From: Ornithinimicrobium sp. INDO-MA30-4
Lineage (GTDB): Bacteria; Actinomycetota; Actinomycetes; Actinomycetales; Dermatophilaceae
Length of the DNA: 64,000 nt
Assembly: GCF_021535045.1 (NCBI RefSeq)
Contig: NZ_CP091056.1
Span: 2,108,001-2,172,000, forward strand
Direction: 5' to 3'
How positions within the stretch are numbered: position 1 is the stretch's first letter; the number at the start of each line of letters is the position of its first letter. Positions 11,578-20,228 of the stretch are shown here, piece after piece. Position numbers and translations under genes: made by a program. Below the pieces are notes generated by a model that was not told where the DNA came from, ran no database searches, and saw only the letters and a program-made list of their open reading frames with translations.

Positions 11578-12158
11578 CGCAAAGCCCGCAAGCGACTCGC
11601 TCCCAGTGGCGTGCGCGAACCGTCGATGGCCCGCGCCGTAGACGATTGACGGTGGCACTTCTGGTGGTCGCGGCCCTCGCCTGCCTGCTGGCCTTGTGGC
11701 CCAGGTCGGTGAACGTGGAGGTCGACTCTTCGATCCAGGCAACTCCAGCGCAGGTGGCCACGATGCTGAGCCAGGTCTCCTCGGCTGAAAATGAGGCCGC
11801 GGTGCGGGAAGCAACGGGCATCACCCCAGAGACGGCCTCATCACTGAATTTGCAGGCTCAGGTGGTCGCGGGTGATTCGGCTAAGTCCACCCGGATCCGG
11901 TGGTCGGCAACAGCGGCAGACCCACGAGTGGCGACAACCGCAGCGCAGACGTCGGCCGTCACGGTCGCGGAGGCGGTAGGGGTGGACATTCAACTGGAAC
12001 CGACCGTGAGCGTCGATGCCTGGACGGGGGGACTGATACGTCTCGTCGTGTTCGTTGTTGGTCTGCTGGGAGTGGGTGTGGCATTGCGACTCACCCGCAG
12101 CCGGACCCGTGCTCGGACTGGTCACGACCGTGAGAGTGAAAGGTCGATTCGTGGCTGA
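11574..12158 (+). CDS. Two-helix membrane protein of unknown function
   Basis: A 194-residue protein with membrane helices at about residues 25-42 (LTVALLVVAALACLLALW) and 155-172 (LIRLVVFVVGLLGVGVAL), and an extracytoplasmic segment of about 110 residues between them. This topology resembles Wzz-like chain-length regulators in outline, but no family motif is recognised. The start GTG overlaps the stop of the oxidoreductase, and its end overlaps the start of the acyltransferase gene. It therefore sits in an operon with the disrupted surface-sugar acyltransferase. Confidence 0.6.
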   Translation: MTQSPQATRSQWRARTVDGPRRRRLTVALLVVAALACLLALWPRSVNVEVDSSIQATPAQVATMLSQVSSAENEAAVREATGITPETASSLNLQAQVVAGDSAKSTRIRWSATAADPRVATTAAQTSAVTVAEAVGVDIQLEPTVSVDAWTGGLIRLVVFVVGLLGVGVALRLTRSRTRARTGHDRESERSIRG

Positions 12159-12621
12159 ACGTCGCGCATTCCGCCCCGACATTGAGGGGCTGCGAGCTAT
12201 TTCTGTCCTGGCGGTCGTCTGGTGGCATGCCGGCATCGGCTGGCTCCCAGGCGGATACATCGGGGTCGATGTCTTCTTTGTGATCTCGGGCTATTTGATG
12301 ACTTCGGTGCTGTTTCGAGAAGCCCAATTGCACGGCTCAGTCTCGATGTCGAAGTTCTATGCCCGACGAGCGCGCCGGTTGTTGCCCGCGGCGCTCGCGG
12401 CCCTGAGCGGAACCGCGCTCCTGACGGTTATCTTGTTGCCGCCCCAACGGTGGGCCTCGATTGGCGCAGACATCGTCGCTAGCGCTGGGTATGTCGTGAA
12501 CTGGCGTCTCGCCGGCGGAGCCGTCGACTATTTGAGCCAGGACGACCCACCCAGCCCGCTGCAACACTTTTGGTCACTTGCCGTTGAAGAACAGTTCTAT
12601 TTTGTCTGGCCGTTGCTGATC
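12151..12621 (+). pseudogene. Acyltransferase-3/SGNH gene, 5' part, disrupted by Tn7-like insertion
   Basis: The N-terminal half of an OafA-type membrane O-acyltransferase. It has the opening RPDIEGLRAISVLAVVWWHA with the family histidine, GGYIGVDVFFVISGYL, and FYARRARRLLPAA. Coding is broken after the conserved block HFWSLAVEEQFYFVWPLLI by the transposon end at 12622, where the frame runs into CQR and a stop. Removing 12622-27280 and one copy of TGATC rejoins it in frame to the segment at 27286 (PLLI-VIAVLVARR), giving about 680 residues. That is close to the intact paralogue at 36732. GTG 12151 is chosen as start; GTG 12136 is also possible. Confidence 0.93.
12617..12621. repeat. Target-site duplication, left copy (TGATC)
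   Basis: The pentamer TGATC immediately precedes the TGTCAGCGG terminus and is repeated at 27281-27285 immediately after the opposite terminus. A 5-bp duplication is the hallmark of Tn7, Tn552 and Mu-like DDE transposition. Confidence 0.95.
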
Positions 12622-12701
12622 TGTCAGCGGTGACCGAGTCTGAGACTGTGAACGCCTGGGCGGCTGATTCTGAGACCTTATCTGGGGATGATTCCGAGAC
12701 T
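12622..12701 (+). repeat. Tn7-like transposon left end with transposase-site repeats
   Basis: The terminus TGTCAGCGGTGACCGA matches the inverted right terminus TGTCAGCGGGGAGCGA at 14 of 16 bases. Three direct copies of an 11-mer follow: GAGTCTGAGAC (12636-12646), GATTCTGAGAC (12666-12676) and GATTCCGAGAC (12690-12700). The same motif recurs, inverted, at the right end. By analogy with Tn7 these are TnsB binding sites. The bases from 12702 to 12815 hold no gene I can support. Confidence 0.9.
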
Positions 12702-12815
12702 GACCGAGCATGCGGAAGCGGCACTCGTTGCGGAGAGATCAGTCGCGCACACAAGAATTCAATGTCGGGTTGTCGGACTAGGCGGCAGGAACCACAGGTC
12801 TGGCACTATGTACCG

Positions 12816-13765
12816 ATGCCGACAAGCAAGACTCGCCAGACGATCTCGACACAGACCATGCGCAGGTTGATGTCCGACTCAGGCGGTCGATGCGCTATGA
12901 CCGATTGCGGACAGCCGCTCACTGCTTCCAGTGGTGGGTGGATCGGTACCGTGGCTCACATTGTGGGCGCAGAGTACACGGCACCGCGTGGGGCGGGCCC
13001 AGAGACGCCGCAAGAAAGGGCGTCTTTCGAGAATCTCATCCTGATGTGCGCCACGCATGGGCGAGAGGTAGATGCACCCACGACGGGGGAAGCGAACTTC
13101 CCCATTGCCACTTTGCGCGATATGAAGACGGCGCATGAATCTAAAGTCACAGATGCGATAAAGGCGGCGATTGACCAGGAAGCCTCTGGCGTGAAGACAG
13201 GAACAGGTGCCATCGATACTGGCCTTCGATCCTCCAACGCGGCCGCCGCGGCAGAGGGACTCCTGGAAGCAATGTGCATCAGTGATTTAGGTGAGAAAGG
13301 GCTAGTGGTCACTGGGCTCAAGGAGGTAAGAGTGAAGTTGCAACGACTCTCTCAGCCCGCGCTCGACACCCTCTCGCAGCTGATGAACCTGTGGCTGCAG
13401 CAATGCAGGTTCATGGACCACGGCACCCCCGACATCGACTTCGGGGACCCGGGGAACGTCCAAGCCTGCCTGCGGAGGCCGTTGGAAATCGCGTTCTTAT
13501 CGGCAAAAAGAACTCGGTCGATTGCGCTCTCCAGGAACTGATGACGTTTGAGATCCTCTCCAAGGAAATCGACTACGAAACGCAAAGAGCCTACTACTTC
13601 TTTGACCTACAATGGCGCGAGAGGTCCCGTTACAACTTTTGGATCTGCGCAGCTGCGTTTCTCTATTTTGGCCACGGCGTCGAAATTCAGGACTGGGTCA
13701 AGGGATTGGACTTCACCATCTTCGATCGCGCCGCCGCACCCGAACGAGACGTGCCCTGGCGCTAG
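12816..13765 (+). CDS. HNH-nuclease-like cargo protein (one frameshift)
   Basis: About 316 residues. The N-terminal HNH-like domain shows GGRCAMTDCGQPL (paired cysteines), VAHIVGAE (the His of the first motif strand) and FENLILMCATHGREVD (Asn, then CxxH). The C-terminal about 200 residues match nothing I recognise. A frameshift near 13485 is bridged: the second frame continues GNRVLIGKKNSVDCALQEL to the stop at 13765. ATG 12816 is preferred because upstream codons would be read through the transposase-site repeats. The gene is the only cargo between the outer and inner left ends. HNH proteins of this layout are often nuclease effectors of defence systems; that role is inferred. Confidence 0.7.
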
Positions 13766-13845
13766 GCAAGAACTGCCACCGGACACACCGAAGCCCATGA
13801 CCGTGCTTCGAATGATGGGCAACCTATCCGTTGTTGGGGGCTGGT

Positions 13846-13983
13846 TGTCAGCGGTTACTCACTCTAAGACGACCCCGGGGCGATCGGATGTATGCCGAGT
13901 TCTCTGGGAAGCATAGGATCTGGAGACGAACGGCCCCGGCGCCAGTTGCCCTACATTGAGACGTAATTGACTAAGGTTGAGAC
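13846..13983 (+). repeat. Internal second copy of the transposon left end
   Basis: TGTCAGCGGTTAC at 13846 repeats the outer left terminus in the same orientation. TCTAAGAC at 13863-13870 sits at the same distance from the terminus as TCTGAGAC in the outer end (20 of 25 aligned bases identical). Further GAGAC-type repeats follow at 13917-13927 (GATCTGGAGAC), 13953-13962 (ACATTGAGAC) and 13974-13983 (AGGTTGAGAC). This is an end-like array, not a chance 9-mer. The five bases before it, CTGGT, have no partner beyond the right end, so no second duplication is visible. Confidence 0.8.
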
Positions 13984-15146
13984 ATGACGCCTCGTCCGCT
14001 CTTTGATCGGATCCGATCGCGGTTTTCAGCAAGCAAACCCCACGCGCAGCAAAAGGTGATGCCAAACCGCAGTGGGACGACGAGCGGACCTGTGTCTGCG
14101 GTTGAGCTCACCCCAAAGGTAGCCGCCTTGAATGAGCCGAATTCTGTAGACGAGTCGCGGCCAGCGCCGGAATCGAGCAACCAGCGTGGAACGCGTGAAG
14201 CATCGTCCGAGAAAGACCTCGCGGCTGGGCAAGACGAAGGGTCACGGTACGAGCCGACTACGGGCTCATTGCCCCAATCAAGGTTGCTCACCAAGGCCGC
14301 GGAAGCTGACACGGTCTATGTGGATACCGCGGGACTGCCAAATCTACGTCTCACTCGAATCAACGGACAATACGCTCTCACTGTCCCGGATGGCCGGATC
14401 GTCAGCCCCAAGTCAACCTCCATCTACCGGTACGACCTCTTCATCATCACCGTGCGCGGACGCGCCTATTACGAAGATGGAAATCTTGCGACCTCAACAA
14501 CTGCGGGAACCCACCTTGGCCTACGCCGAGATCCGGACAATGAACACGACATCAACGCAATAGCAGTGATGGACTCGAGTTTCGTCCATCAAATCGGATG
14601 GGTTAACAAAGTGAACGCGAAGCGGCTATCAAAGAGGATGGACAGCGGAGAGAGCTTCGCGGCCGTATCGCTACGCGGCAGCCCCTAAAGATGAATGGGG
14701 ACCCGGTGGTGGCGCTTGTGACCCGTCCTGAACTGCTGCTCCATCTTCAGCAGGCAGCGCCGAAGCCTGATGAGAAACCAACACGCGAGGAGACAGTCCA
14801 AACTGACCCCGACGTGCTGGCCGAAGATCGCTGGAAAGCGGGGACGCCCCCAGTTCACGGCCTGGCCAAGCAGTCTGAGAAAGCACCTGAGCTAGCGAAC
14901 GTGGACACGGGTCAGAGACTACGCGTCGAGCGCCTGGATAAGCACTGGGTAGCGCTCGATCCCGACGGCGTTGTCCTCGGGAAGCTGCGTTGGCGACTCG
15001 CCGACAGCGGAAAGATTGATCAACGGTCCGGCCTTGCAATGAACTACCCAGACAGCGGTGTGCTACATGTGACCCGATTGAGAAAAGCGGACGGACAGGT
15101 CGTTGATTTCGGCGGTTATGTCACGCCCGAAGAACCTGCGGGCTGA
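13984..15146 (+). CDS. HIRAN-domain protein (frameshifted)
   Basis: About 387 residues. The first about 115 residues are low-complexity and charged. The HIRAN core reads VRGRAYYEDGN ... LGLRRDPDNEHDINAIAV ... IGWVNKVNAKRLSKRMD and ends SFAAVSLRGSP. There the frame stops at 14686-14688 and continues one frame over as VVALVTRPELLLHLQ, which is the expected last strand and helix of HIRAN. I therefore read one gene. A second small beta-rich region (GQRLRVERLDKHWVALDPDG) makes up the C terminus. HIRAN domains bind DNA 3' ends or damaged DNA and often accompany nucleases in mobile DNA. The ATG lies inside the last repeat of the internal end. The next 265 bp (15147-15411) hold nothing I can support. 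Confidence 0.72.
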
Positions 15147-15411
15147 CGTCTCTCACTCTGGTCCCGCAAAGCAGCCGGTTCACTGCCAATGCGAGGCCGC
15201 TAGAACTGGGCCGCCACTGTGGTTTCGTGAATTACTGCACGACGTCAACGCCGATGGCGCCTGAGATCCAATGATTAGGAAGAGCCAAGACCGTGCCCAA
15301 GTAACTCGTTCTCCGCTTCCACTACTCGGAAGAGCGCCATCAGTGCATCCAACGGTGCCAAGCCTCCACAGCCCAAAGGTACCGAGTTACAGCGCCTGCA
15401 TGGACCGCGAG

Positions 15412-16056
15412 TCAGGCTCGGAAAGACTGCCCGGAAGTCTCGAAGGGCCTGACAACGCCGGCGCAGGGCTCTAAACAGCGATCACAGAGTACGTCCATAC
15501 CTACTTCGAAGGCTGGCCCTAGTTCAGCGCGAATATGTTCAAGATCAACCGAGATGGCTCCAATGCGTGCGTCCGGCATGTTAGGGCGCCCGACGATGGC
15601 CACATGGTCGACTCCGAACTTTGTGATGCGAGTTGCGCACACCTCTCCGTCATAGAGCCTTCCTGCAATATGCTCACAATCGTCAGGATCACGGCTACAA
15701 ATCGAACATTCCGATTCTTGGACGATCGCGCCGACGCTTAAGCCAGTACGGTTGTGGGCGAGCGCAACAGGGCACTCCTGCACATAGCCCCCATCCTTGA
15801 AGGTTAGGCGGCAGTTGTCCGCAAAGTGTCTGCGTTGCAACCTGCCCGCGCCGTCAAGGCGTTGATGGGCGGTCTCAAAATCCGAGGTGTCTTCCAACCA
15901 GTTCATAGCAGACCGCAACTCGCGCAAACTGGTGATAAGCGCGTCTTGAGCCCTCTGCCCGATCGGAACTGTTTCGATGAGTCGCGCCGCCATGCCGTAC
16001 ATCTGCGAGCCCGACTTGAGCGCGGCGAGGCCACGTTCCTTGCTAGTCAATCTCAC
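15412..16056 (-). CDS. Cys-rich protein of unknown function
   Basis: A 214-residue protein. The N-terminal half is helical and charged (TSLRELRSAMNWLED). The central part has CSICSRDPDDCEHIAGRLYD, a probable metal site formed by CxxC plus Cys and His. A second pair, CDRCLEPC, lies near the C terminus. The region VDHVAIVGRPNMPDARIGAI has conserved-looking strands. I recognise no named family. It lies on the opposite strand to HIRAN, downstream of the small membrane protein gene, and is part of the transposon cargo. Confidence 0.6.
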   Translation of the reverse strand: MRLTSKERGLAALKSGSQMYGMAARLIETVPIGQRAQDALITSLRELRSAMNWLEDTSDFETAHQRLDGAGRLQRRHFADNCRLTFKDGGYVQECPVALAHNRTGLSVGAIVQESECSICSRDPDDCEHIAGRLYDGEVCATRITKFGVDHVAIVGRPNMPDARIGAISVDLEHIRAELGPAFEVGMDVLCDRCLEPCAGVVRPFETSGQSFRA

Positions 16057-16077
16057 TGAACTCTTTCAAAGACTGGA

Positions 16078-16478
16078 TCACACTTGACGGGGGGCCGTGT
16101 GCATCAAACTCGCGGCGGGCACCATCGGGCTCCTCGAAAAGCATCGAAGATGAAGCCTGCCCGGCGGGAGATCAGCCTCTTCTCCGGCTGAGACCTTCCT
16201 GTTGCTATACAAAGACTTAATCGCAGAAATAGTAGCCGTGACCGCCATGTCCCACGCTGGCTGCACTGCGAAGACCAGAATGGGAAGCCAAATCTCTAAT
16301 GAGTTTAAATCGACGTAATTGCGGTCTTCCTGGGAACCGCCACGTCAACCTCGAAGCCCTGCTCCTCGAGCAACTTCACGAAGTTGGTGGTAGAGGACGG
16401 CAGCGATTCAGGAGAAGTCGCCCCTTGGGCCGTCGGCATGCCACCAACGACAGTGACCTTTCCTGGTTCAGAATTCAT
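16078..16478 (-). CDS. Small membrane-associated cargo protein (one frameshift)
   Basis: About 133 residues in two frames. The N-terminal part reads MNSEPGKVTVVGGMPTAQG with LLEEQGFEVDVAVPRKTAIT. A shift near 16307 is followed by LNSLEIWLPILVFAVQPAWD and MAVTATISAIKSLY, which could form one or two membrane-associated helices. It ends with a basic stretch. ATG 16478 is preceded by GGGGGT. Its function is not recognised. It lies just upstream of the Cys-rich gene and could share its transcript. Confidence 0.45.
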
Positions 16479-16902
16479 ACCCCCATTTTTCCATGCACGC
16501 CACGCCGACGAAGTTCGACAGGCCGGAGCGGGGGCGCTATGGGCTGGCGACCTGGATGGTTCGGCGACGGGTGCCTTGCCACACTCATCTCCGTGAGCAG
16601 GCGTTGACGGAGACCGCATGTTGATCCGCTGCCTCACCTGATGCCAAGGGATCACAGCACTTCCTTTCTGACCATGGGTTGCTGCAGGTCGCGAATGCAC
16701 CGGCGAGACCCTCACCACTGGTTGCGGTTCAGCAACCAGCACCTGTGACTTCCTGAGGAAATAAATGCAGGTAAGGAACAAGAGAACAATTCCCCACTCA
16801 AGCCCTAACGCGCCTACGTAGAAGCCTACGTAGAAGGTGTCCACCCGACGATCGCTCAACCGTGCACTGCGCACACCTAACCCGCGTGGTTGTGCTAGTA
16901 GA
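16479..16902. other. 424-bp stretch without a supported gene; 12-bp tandem palindromic repeat
   Basis: Between the small membrane protein gene and the XRE/peptidase gene. It contains two adjacent copies of CCTACGTAGAAG (16813-16836), each carrying the palindrome CTACGTAG. A minus-strand reading here has one hydrophobic run (LEWGIVLLFLTCIYFL). Flanking low-complexity sequence makes a real gene uncertain. The repeat pair is a candidate operator for the neighbouring XRE protein. Confidence 0.45.
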
Positions 16903-18012
16903 TCACTGGTGCGTTGGCCGGCGGAACGGAAGCACCTTAGCCTGCTCGCTTTGGTGAAAATCAAGATCTGTCCAGTGATGAACGAGAGACTGCTTCACGC
17001 CCGTGCGTGAAGCGACGAATTCAGGATCGTTACCCAGGCCACGTCTGATGGCTTGAGACAAGAGGCGGGGCTCTTCCGCCGCGACCGCTACTGGCTCGAC
17101 TCGTCGCCAACCCTGAGAAGAGTGCTGGATGTACAGACTTCGCGCTCGCGCGCGACTAATGACCCGCAAATCTGAGGCTCGCTTGATCAAAGCAGCAACG
17201 CTAATCCCATAGTCAGCTTTCACCCGGAGATAGCCATGGAGCGTAAGGGACTCAGTGATTCGAGAACGTACCACCGCCGCTGGCATGAGCATGGCGCTAG
17301 CGAATCGAAAGGCCCGTAGTTCTTCTGGGGAGCGAGTGCCTGGAATAGGCACGGAGAGGGACTCGTCGTAGATGAGGTGACCGAGCTCATGCAACAGAGT
17401 CATTCGGCTTACTGCTGGAGGGAGGGAGCCAACCGTCGTCACCAAAGGCCGATCATTGCTTGCACTGGGGCGAGACATTCCGAAATGATCCAGGTCGCAG
17501 ACATCTCGCGGAGCGAGTTGGTGTATAACTCCAACCCCGAGTCGCTCAAGAGCCCTGGTCACGTTCGGAATCGGGACGTGAGGATCGAGTCCTAAGCTTT
17601 CCCTGATCAACTCAGCGGCCTCCTCTTCCTCGGGCATGGACAGGCGGGAAAGGTCCGCGGCTCGATACCCGGAAGATTGGGACGCGATGCGGAAAAGGCG
17701 GGCTGCTTCGCCAAACATGGCCTTGACGTAGTTCTCGTCTCTCACACTTGCTTTCGACGACTTACGGAACGTGGCAACGCCCGTCTCTGATGGGCCCGGA
17801 GACACGCCAAAGAACTGCTCGGGCAGTTGGAACTCACGACAGGCGACTTCAATAACCTCCCGCGGAAGCGGCTTAAGGTGCTTCTCAACTTGTGAAATGA
17901 AGCTCTGCGAAACGGACAAGCGCACCGCAAGATCGCCTTGGCTAAGCCCCTCAAGGTGGCGCAGAGCCAGCAGCCTAGCGCCGCGCGGCTGCTTCTCAAC
18001 TAGCGGCGACAT
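16903..18012 (-). CDS. XRE-family HTH protein with ImmA/IrrE-type metallopeptidase domain
   Basis: A 369-residue protein. The N-terminal HTH at about residues 12-65 includes LSQGDLAVRLSVSQSFISQVE. The zinc-peptidase motif HELGH lies at residues 208-212 (LLHELGHLIYDE), with the family's FASAMLMPA motif downstream. The C-terminal about 70 residues are basic and unassigned. Related proteins cleave repressors (ImmA, IrrE) and switch on mobile-element or stress genes. ATG 18012 overlaps the end of the upstream gene by 17 bp. It is the last gene of the tns operon, which suggests it regulates the element or the host response to it. Confidence 0.9.
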   Translation of the reverse strand: MSPLVEKQPRGARLLALRHLEGLSQGDLAVRLSVSQSFISQVEKHLKPLPREVIEVACREFQLPEQFFGVSPGPSETGVATFRKSSKASVRDENYVKAMFGEAARLFRIASQSSGYRAADLSRLSMPEEEEAAELIRESLGLDPHVPIPNVTRALERLGVGVIHQLAPRDVCDLDHFGMSRPSASNDRPLVTTVGSLPPAVSRMTLLHELGHLIYDESLSVPIPGTRSPEELRAFRFASAMLMPAAVVRSRITESLTLHGYLRVKADYGISVAALIKRASDLRVISRARARSLYIQHSSQGWRRVEPVAVAAEEPRLLSQAIRRGLGNDPEFVASRTGVKQSLVHHWTDLDFHQSEQAKVLPFRRPTHQ

Positions 18013-18642
18013 CGCCCTCGTTCTCATCACGGTCAATCTCTGCGAAAAGGTCATCATCCTGCGCCGCCCCGACGAACTCCAGCGAGGCAAAGATCCCCCG
18101 GAGGGCACAATCTCATAGCTCAGGTCAATTGGAACCTTCGAGCCGTAGATCCCCGGCACCAGGGGGTGGACAACGCGGAGCTTCACCGCCGCGCCGTCCT
18201 CGGCCGTGTCCCAGAGAGCGAGCAAGCGAACCTGCTCACTCGTTGCGCGCTGGCTTTCCGCCACGAAGCCAAAGGCTCCTGTCGCCAAGCACGCTTGCGA
18301 GCGTTGCTCGCACCTGCAACCGGCACACCCCGGGATACGCACCGCGACGCTCCTTGAGGAGGCGCAACTCGAGATTCTCCTGCGCGTTCGTAAGAATGGT
18401 CTGCCCCATCAGACGGGGATTACCCGTTATATGCCAATGCCCGGGCAGTCCATTGGCCAGCCAGTGCTCGCGCATGAAAGCCCGCGCGCTTAGGGGGACC
18501 AGATAGGGGTAATCACCTCCATTTGAGAGAGGCCGAAGCATCGCCTGTGCCTCCGCGAACCCAGTCGTAACCCCTCGTACAGTTCAACTGAAACAGCATC
18601 AACGCATCGCTCCACGCGGCGACGCATGTCTTCGTTGGTCAT
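17996..18642 (-). CDS. Unknown protein coupled to tniQ2 and the ImmA/IrrE-type gene (frameshifted)
   Basis: About 215 residues after bridging shifts near 18540, 18240 and 18080. It starts MTNEDMRRRVERCVDAVSVE. A middle part reads MREHWLANGLPGHWHITGN and QENLELRLLKERR. The end is beta-rich and acidic: VKLRVVHPLVPGIYGS, FASLEFVGAAQDDDLFAEID. No family is recognised. The start overlaps the tniQ2 stop as ATGA, and the end overlaps the peptidase start. Being sandwiched between a targeting protein and a peptidase/HTH regulator suggests a regulatory partner or peptidase substrate; this is inference. Confidence 0.6.
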
Positions 18643-20228
18643 ATATGAACCCTTCCATAGAAACTGGTTATATAATAACCACAATTGAAACACGCTGCGG
18701 GCACACGCGTCAAAGTTTCAGAGGTGCTGTCAATCACTCTCACGGTGACGCCGACCTTCGCAGGGACACCAGCCACTACTGTCTCTTCCACACCTTGGCG
18801 ATTGAGCGGCTTCAAGCGAGAAGGCCCCATGCCCGCGTACATCGTGGCGGCTCACCCAAGCGGCCCGCCGAGGCTGGTCACCGATCTGGCTGGCCAGTCG
18901 ATCGGCGCAGGCGATGAGGTCGTTTCTGATGCCGAACTGCCCGGCGAACGAGTAACGCGTCCAGTTGCGGGATTTGTCTGGTGGAAACCCGAGGACGGCC
19001 CCAGCCTCTTCCCAACCCTTCGCATCCATCCTCATTCTGACGAGGATCAACGCGCTGACGGCACGGAGAATTCGCTGGTCCGGTCGGGTGGAATCACGTA
19101 GGTGATCGGGCAGTGCGCATGGCCAGACCAGTTGCGGAACGTCGTCGACATCCCAGTCTTGCTCAACCACGGTTCTTGCGCATGCAATGGTGAGCTTGCG
19201 CTGAATCAGGGTGTGGGCCCGACCATGCCGGCTGAGAACCTCGTCGACGACCGGCCGTAGCGCAGCGGATGGTTGCGTGATGCGATCAAAGGTATTGACG
19301 TTCGGGGATCGGATTCCGGCGGAACGCACCCACTCTGCGACAACATCAGCAGCGGACACGACGCCCGGCGCCGTGGCGATCGGTTCGACAGCCGCGAGCA
19401 AGTGATCGATGAGGTCGGGATCCCGGGGTGGGTTGGCCCACCGGTGGGTTCGGCCCCATTCTCCGGCATCTATAGCACCCAGACCAATGCCGATCCCGAT
19501 TGCGGCCTGCCATCCTCTGAGCACTTGTAGCGAGGTTCGCTTCGAACCCGCGAACCTACCCCGACCATCAGTGATGGTCTCGGTCATGAGTCGGGCACGC
19601 CTAAGCCTGCCTGGCTCAGCACTGGCTGTCGCCTGTTCGGAGAGGTCCGCTCCGCAGACTTTTACATCTGGTTGGGCATGGGTACACAGTCGGCCGTCGG
19701 GCACAACGCTGCTGCGGGATGGCGCCGAGCCGTGAAGTCCATTGCCCAACCCAGGGACGCCTCCACACTGGTGACAGGCTCCGCGCAATTGAGTGCGGTG
19801 CTGCACGCACGCAGTGATCCATGGCACCCGCCACCGCATACGCCACACCCTCCATCCTCAGCCAAACAATTCGGGCAGAAGGAGCTACCGGCGAGCCATA
19901 CCCAGGAGCGATGGACCGTTGCCCTCGTTCCAGCCAGGGTGTTCCCGTCCGCCAACCCACTGAGATCAAAAGCCAACTGGTCATATGACTTCAGATGCAT
20001 CTCTGCCACCCGCTTCGGCAGCAGCCCGAGCACCGGTGCTACGCGCTCAATGTTGTCGCGAGACATGTCGACGCCGAATCGGCCTGGCCAGTCACCACGT
20101 CGACCGCGAAGGGCCAGGTGGCTACCCAGACATGCGAGGGTAGTTCGGTGTTGGGCTGCTCGCCGGTTGAGGTAGGACGCCCAAGATTCATCAGCCAGTG
20201 GCTCCAGAGCTAATGGGAGGCGGGTCAA
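18639..20228 (-). CDS. tniQ: TniQ-family target-selection protein 2 (frameshifted)
   Basis: About 529 residues. The N terminus is classic TniQ: RLPLALEPLADESWASYLNR ... VAPVLGLLPKRVAEMHLKSY. The zinc ribbon reads FCPNCLAE, then CVQHR and CHQC, spread across a frameshift near 19840. The long C-terminal part is helical (DLIDHLLAAVEPIATAPG; LPDHLRDSTRPDQRILRAVS), as in TnsD-like proteins that bind a specific attachment site. The C-terminal end is read in the frame stopping at 18639, because this gives an ATGA overlap with the next gene. TniQ/TnsD proteins recognise the target and recruit TnsC. Confidence 0.85.

Noticed and set aside
12630-12815. N-terminal extension of the HNH protein starting at GTG 12630
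   Set aside because: It would be translated through the transposon terminus and the three transposase-site repeats, has no domain content and no ribosome binding site. ATG 12816 fits the domain start better.
13841-13845. CTGGT as a target duplication of an independent inner element
   Set aside because: No matching CTGGT follows the right terminus at 27280, so a separate simple insertion with its own duplication is not supported.
14686-14693. Two separate genes at the HIRAN stop/ATG junction
   Set aside because: The HIRAN fold needs the strand VVALVTRPELL that lies just after the stop, so a frameshift within one gene is more likely than two genes.
16305-16964. A 219-residue minus-strand protein
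   Set aside because: It overlaps the peptidase gene, has low-complexity composition in the middle and only its last part resembles a real gene, which I annotate separately at 16078-16478.
18645-19101. Plus-strand reading frame of about 138 residues
   Set aside because: It lies antisense to the C-terminal part of TniQ2, has no motif and is explained by GC-rich codon shadowing.
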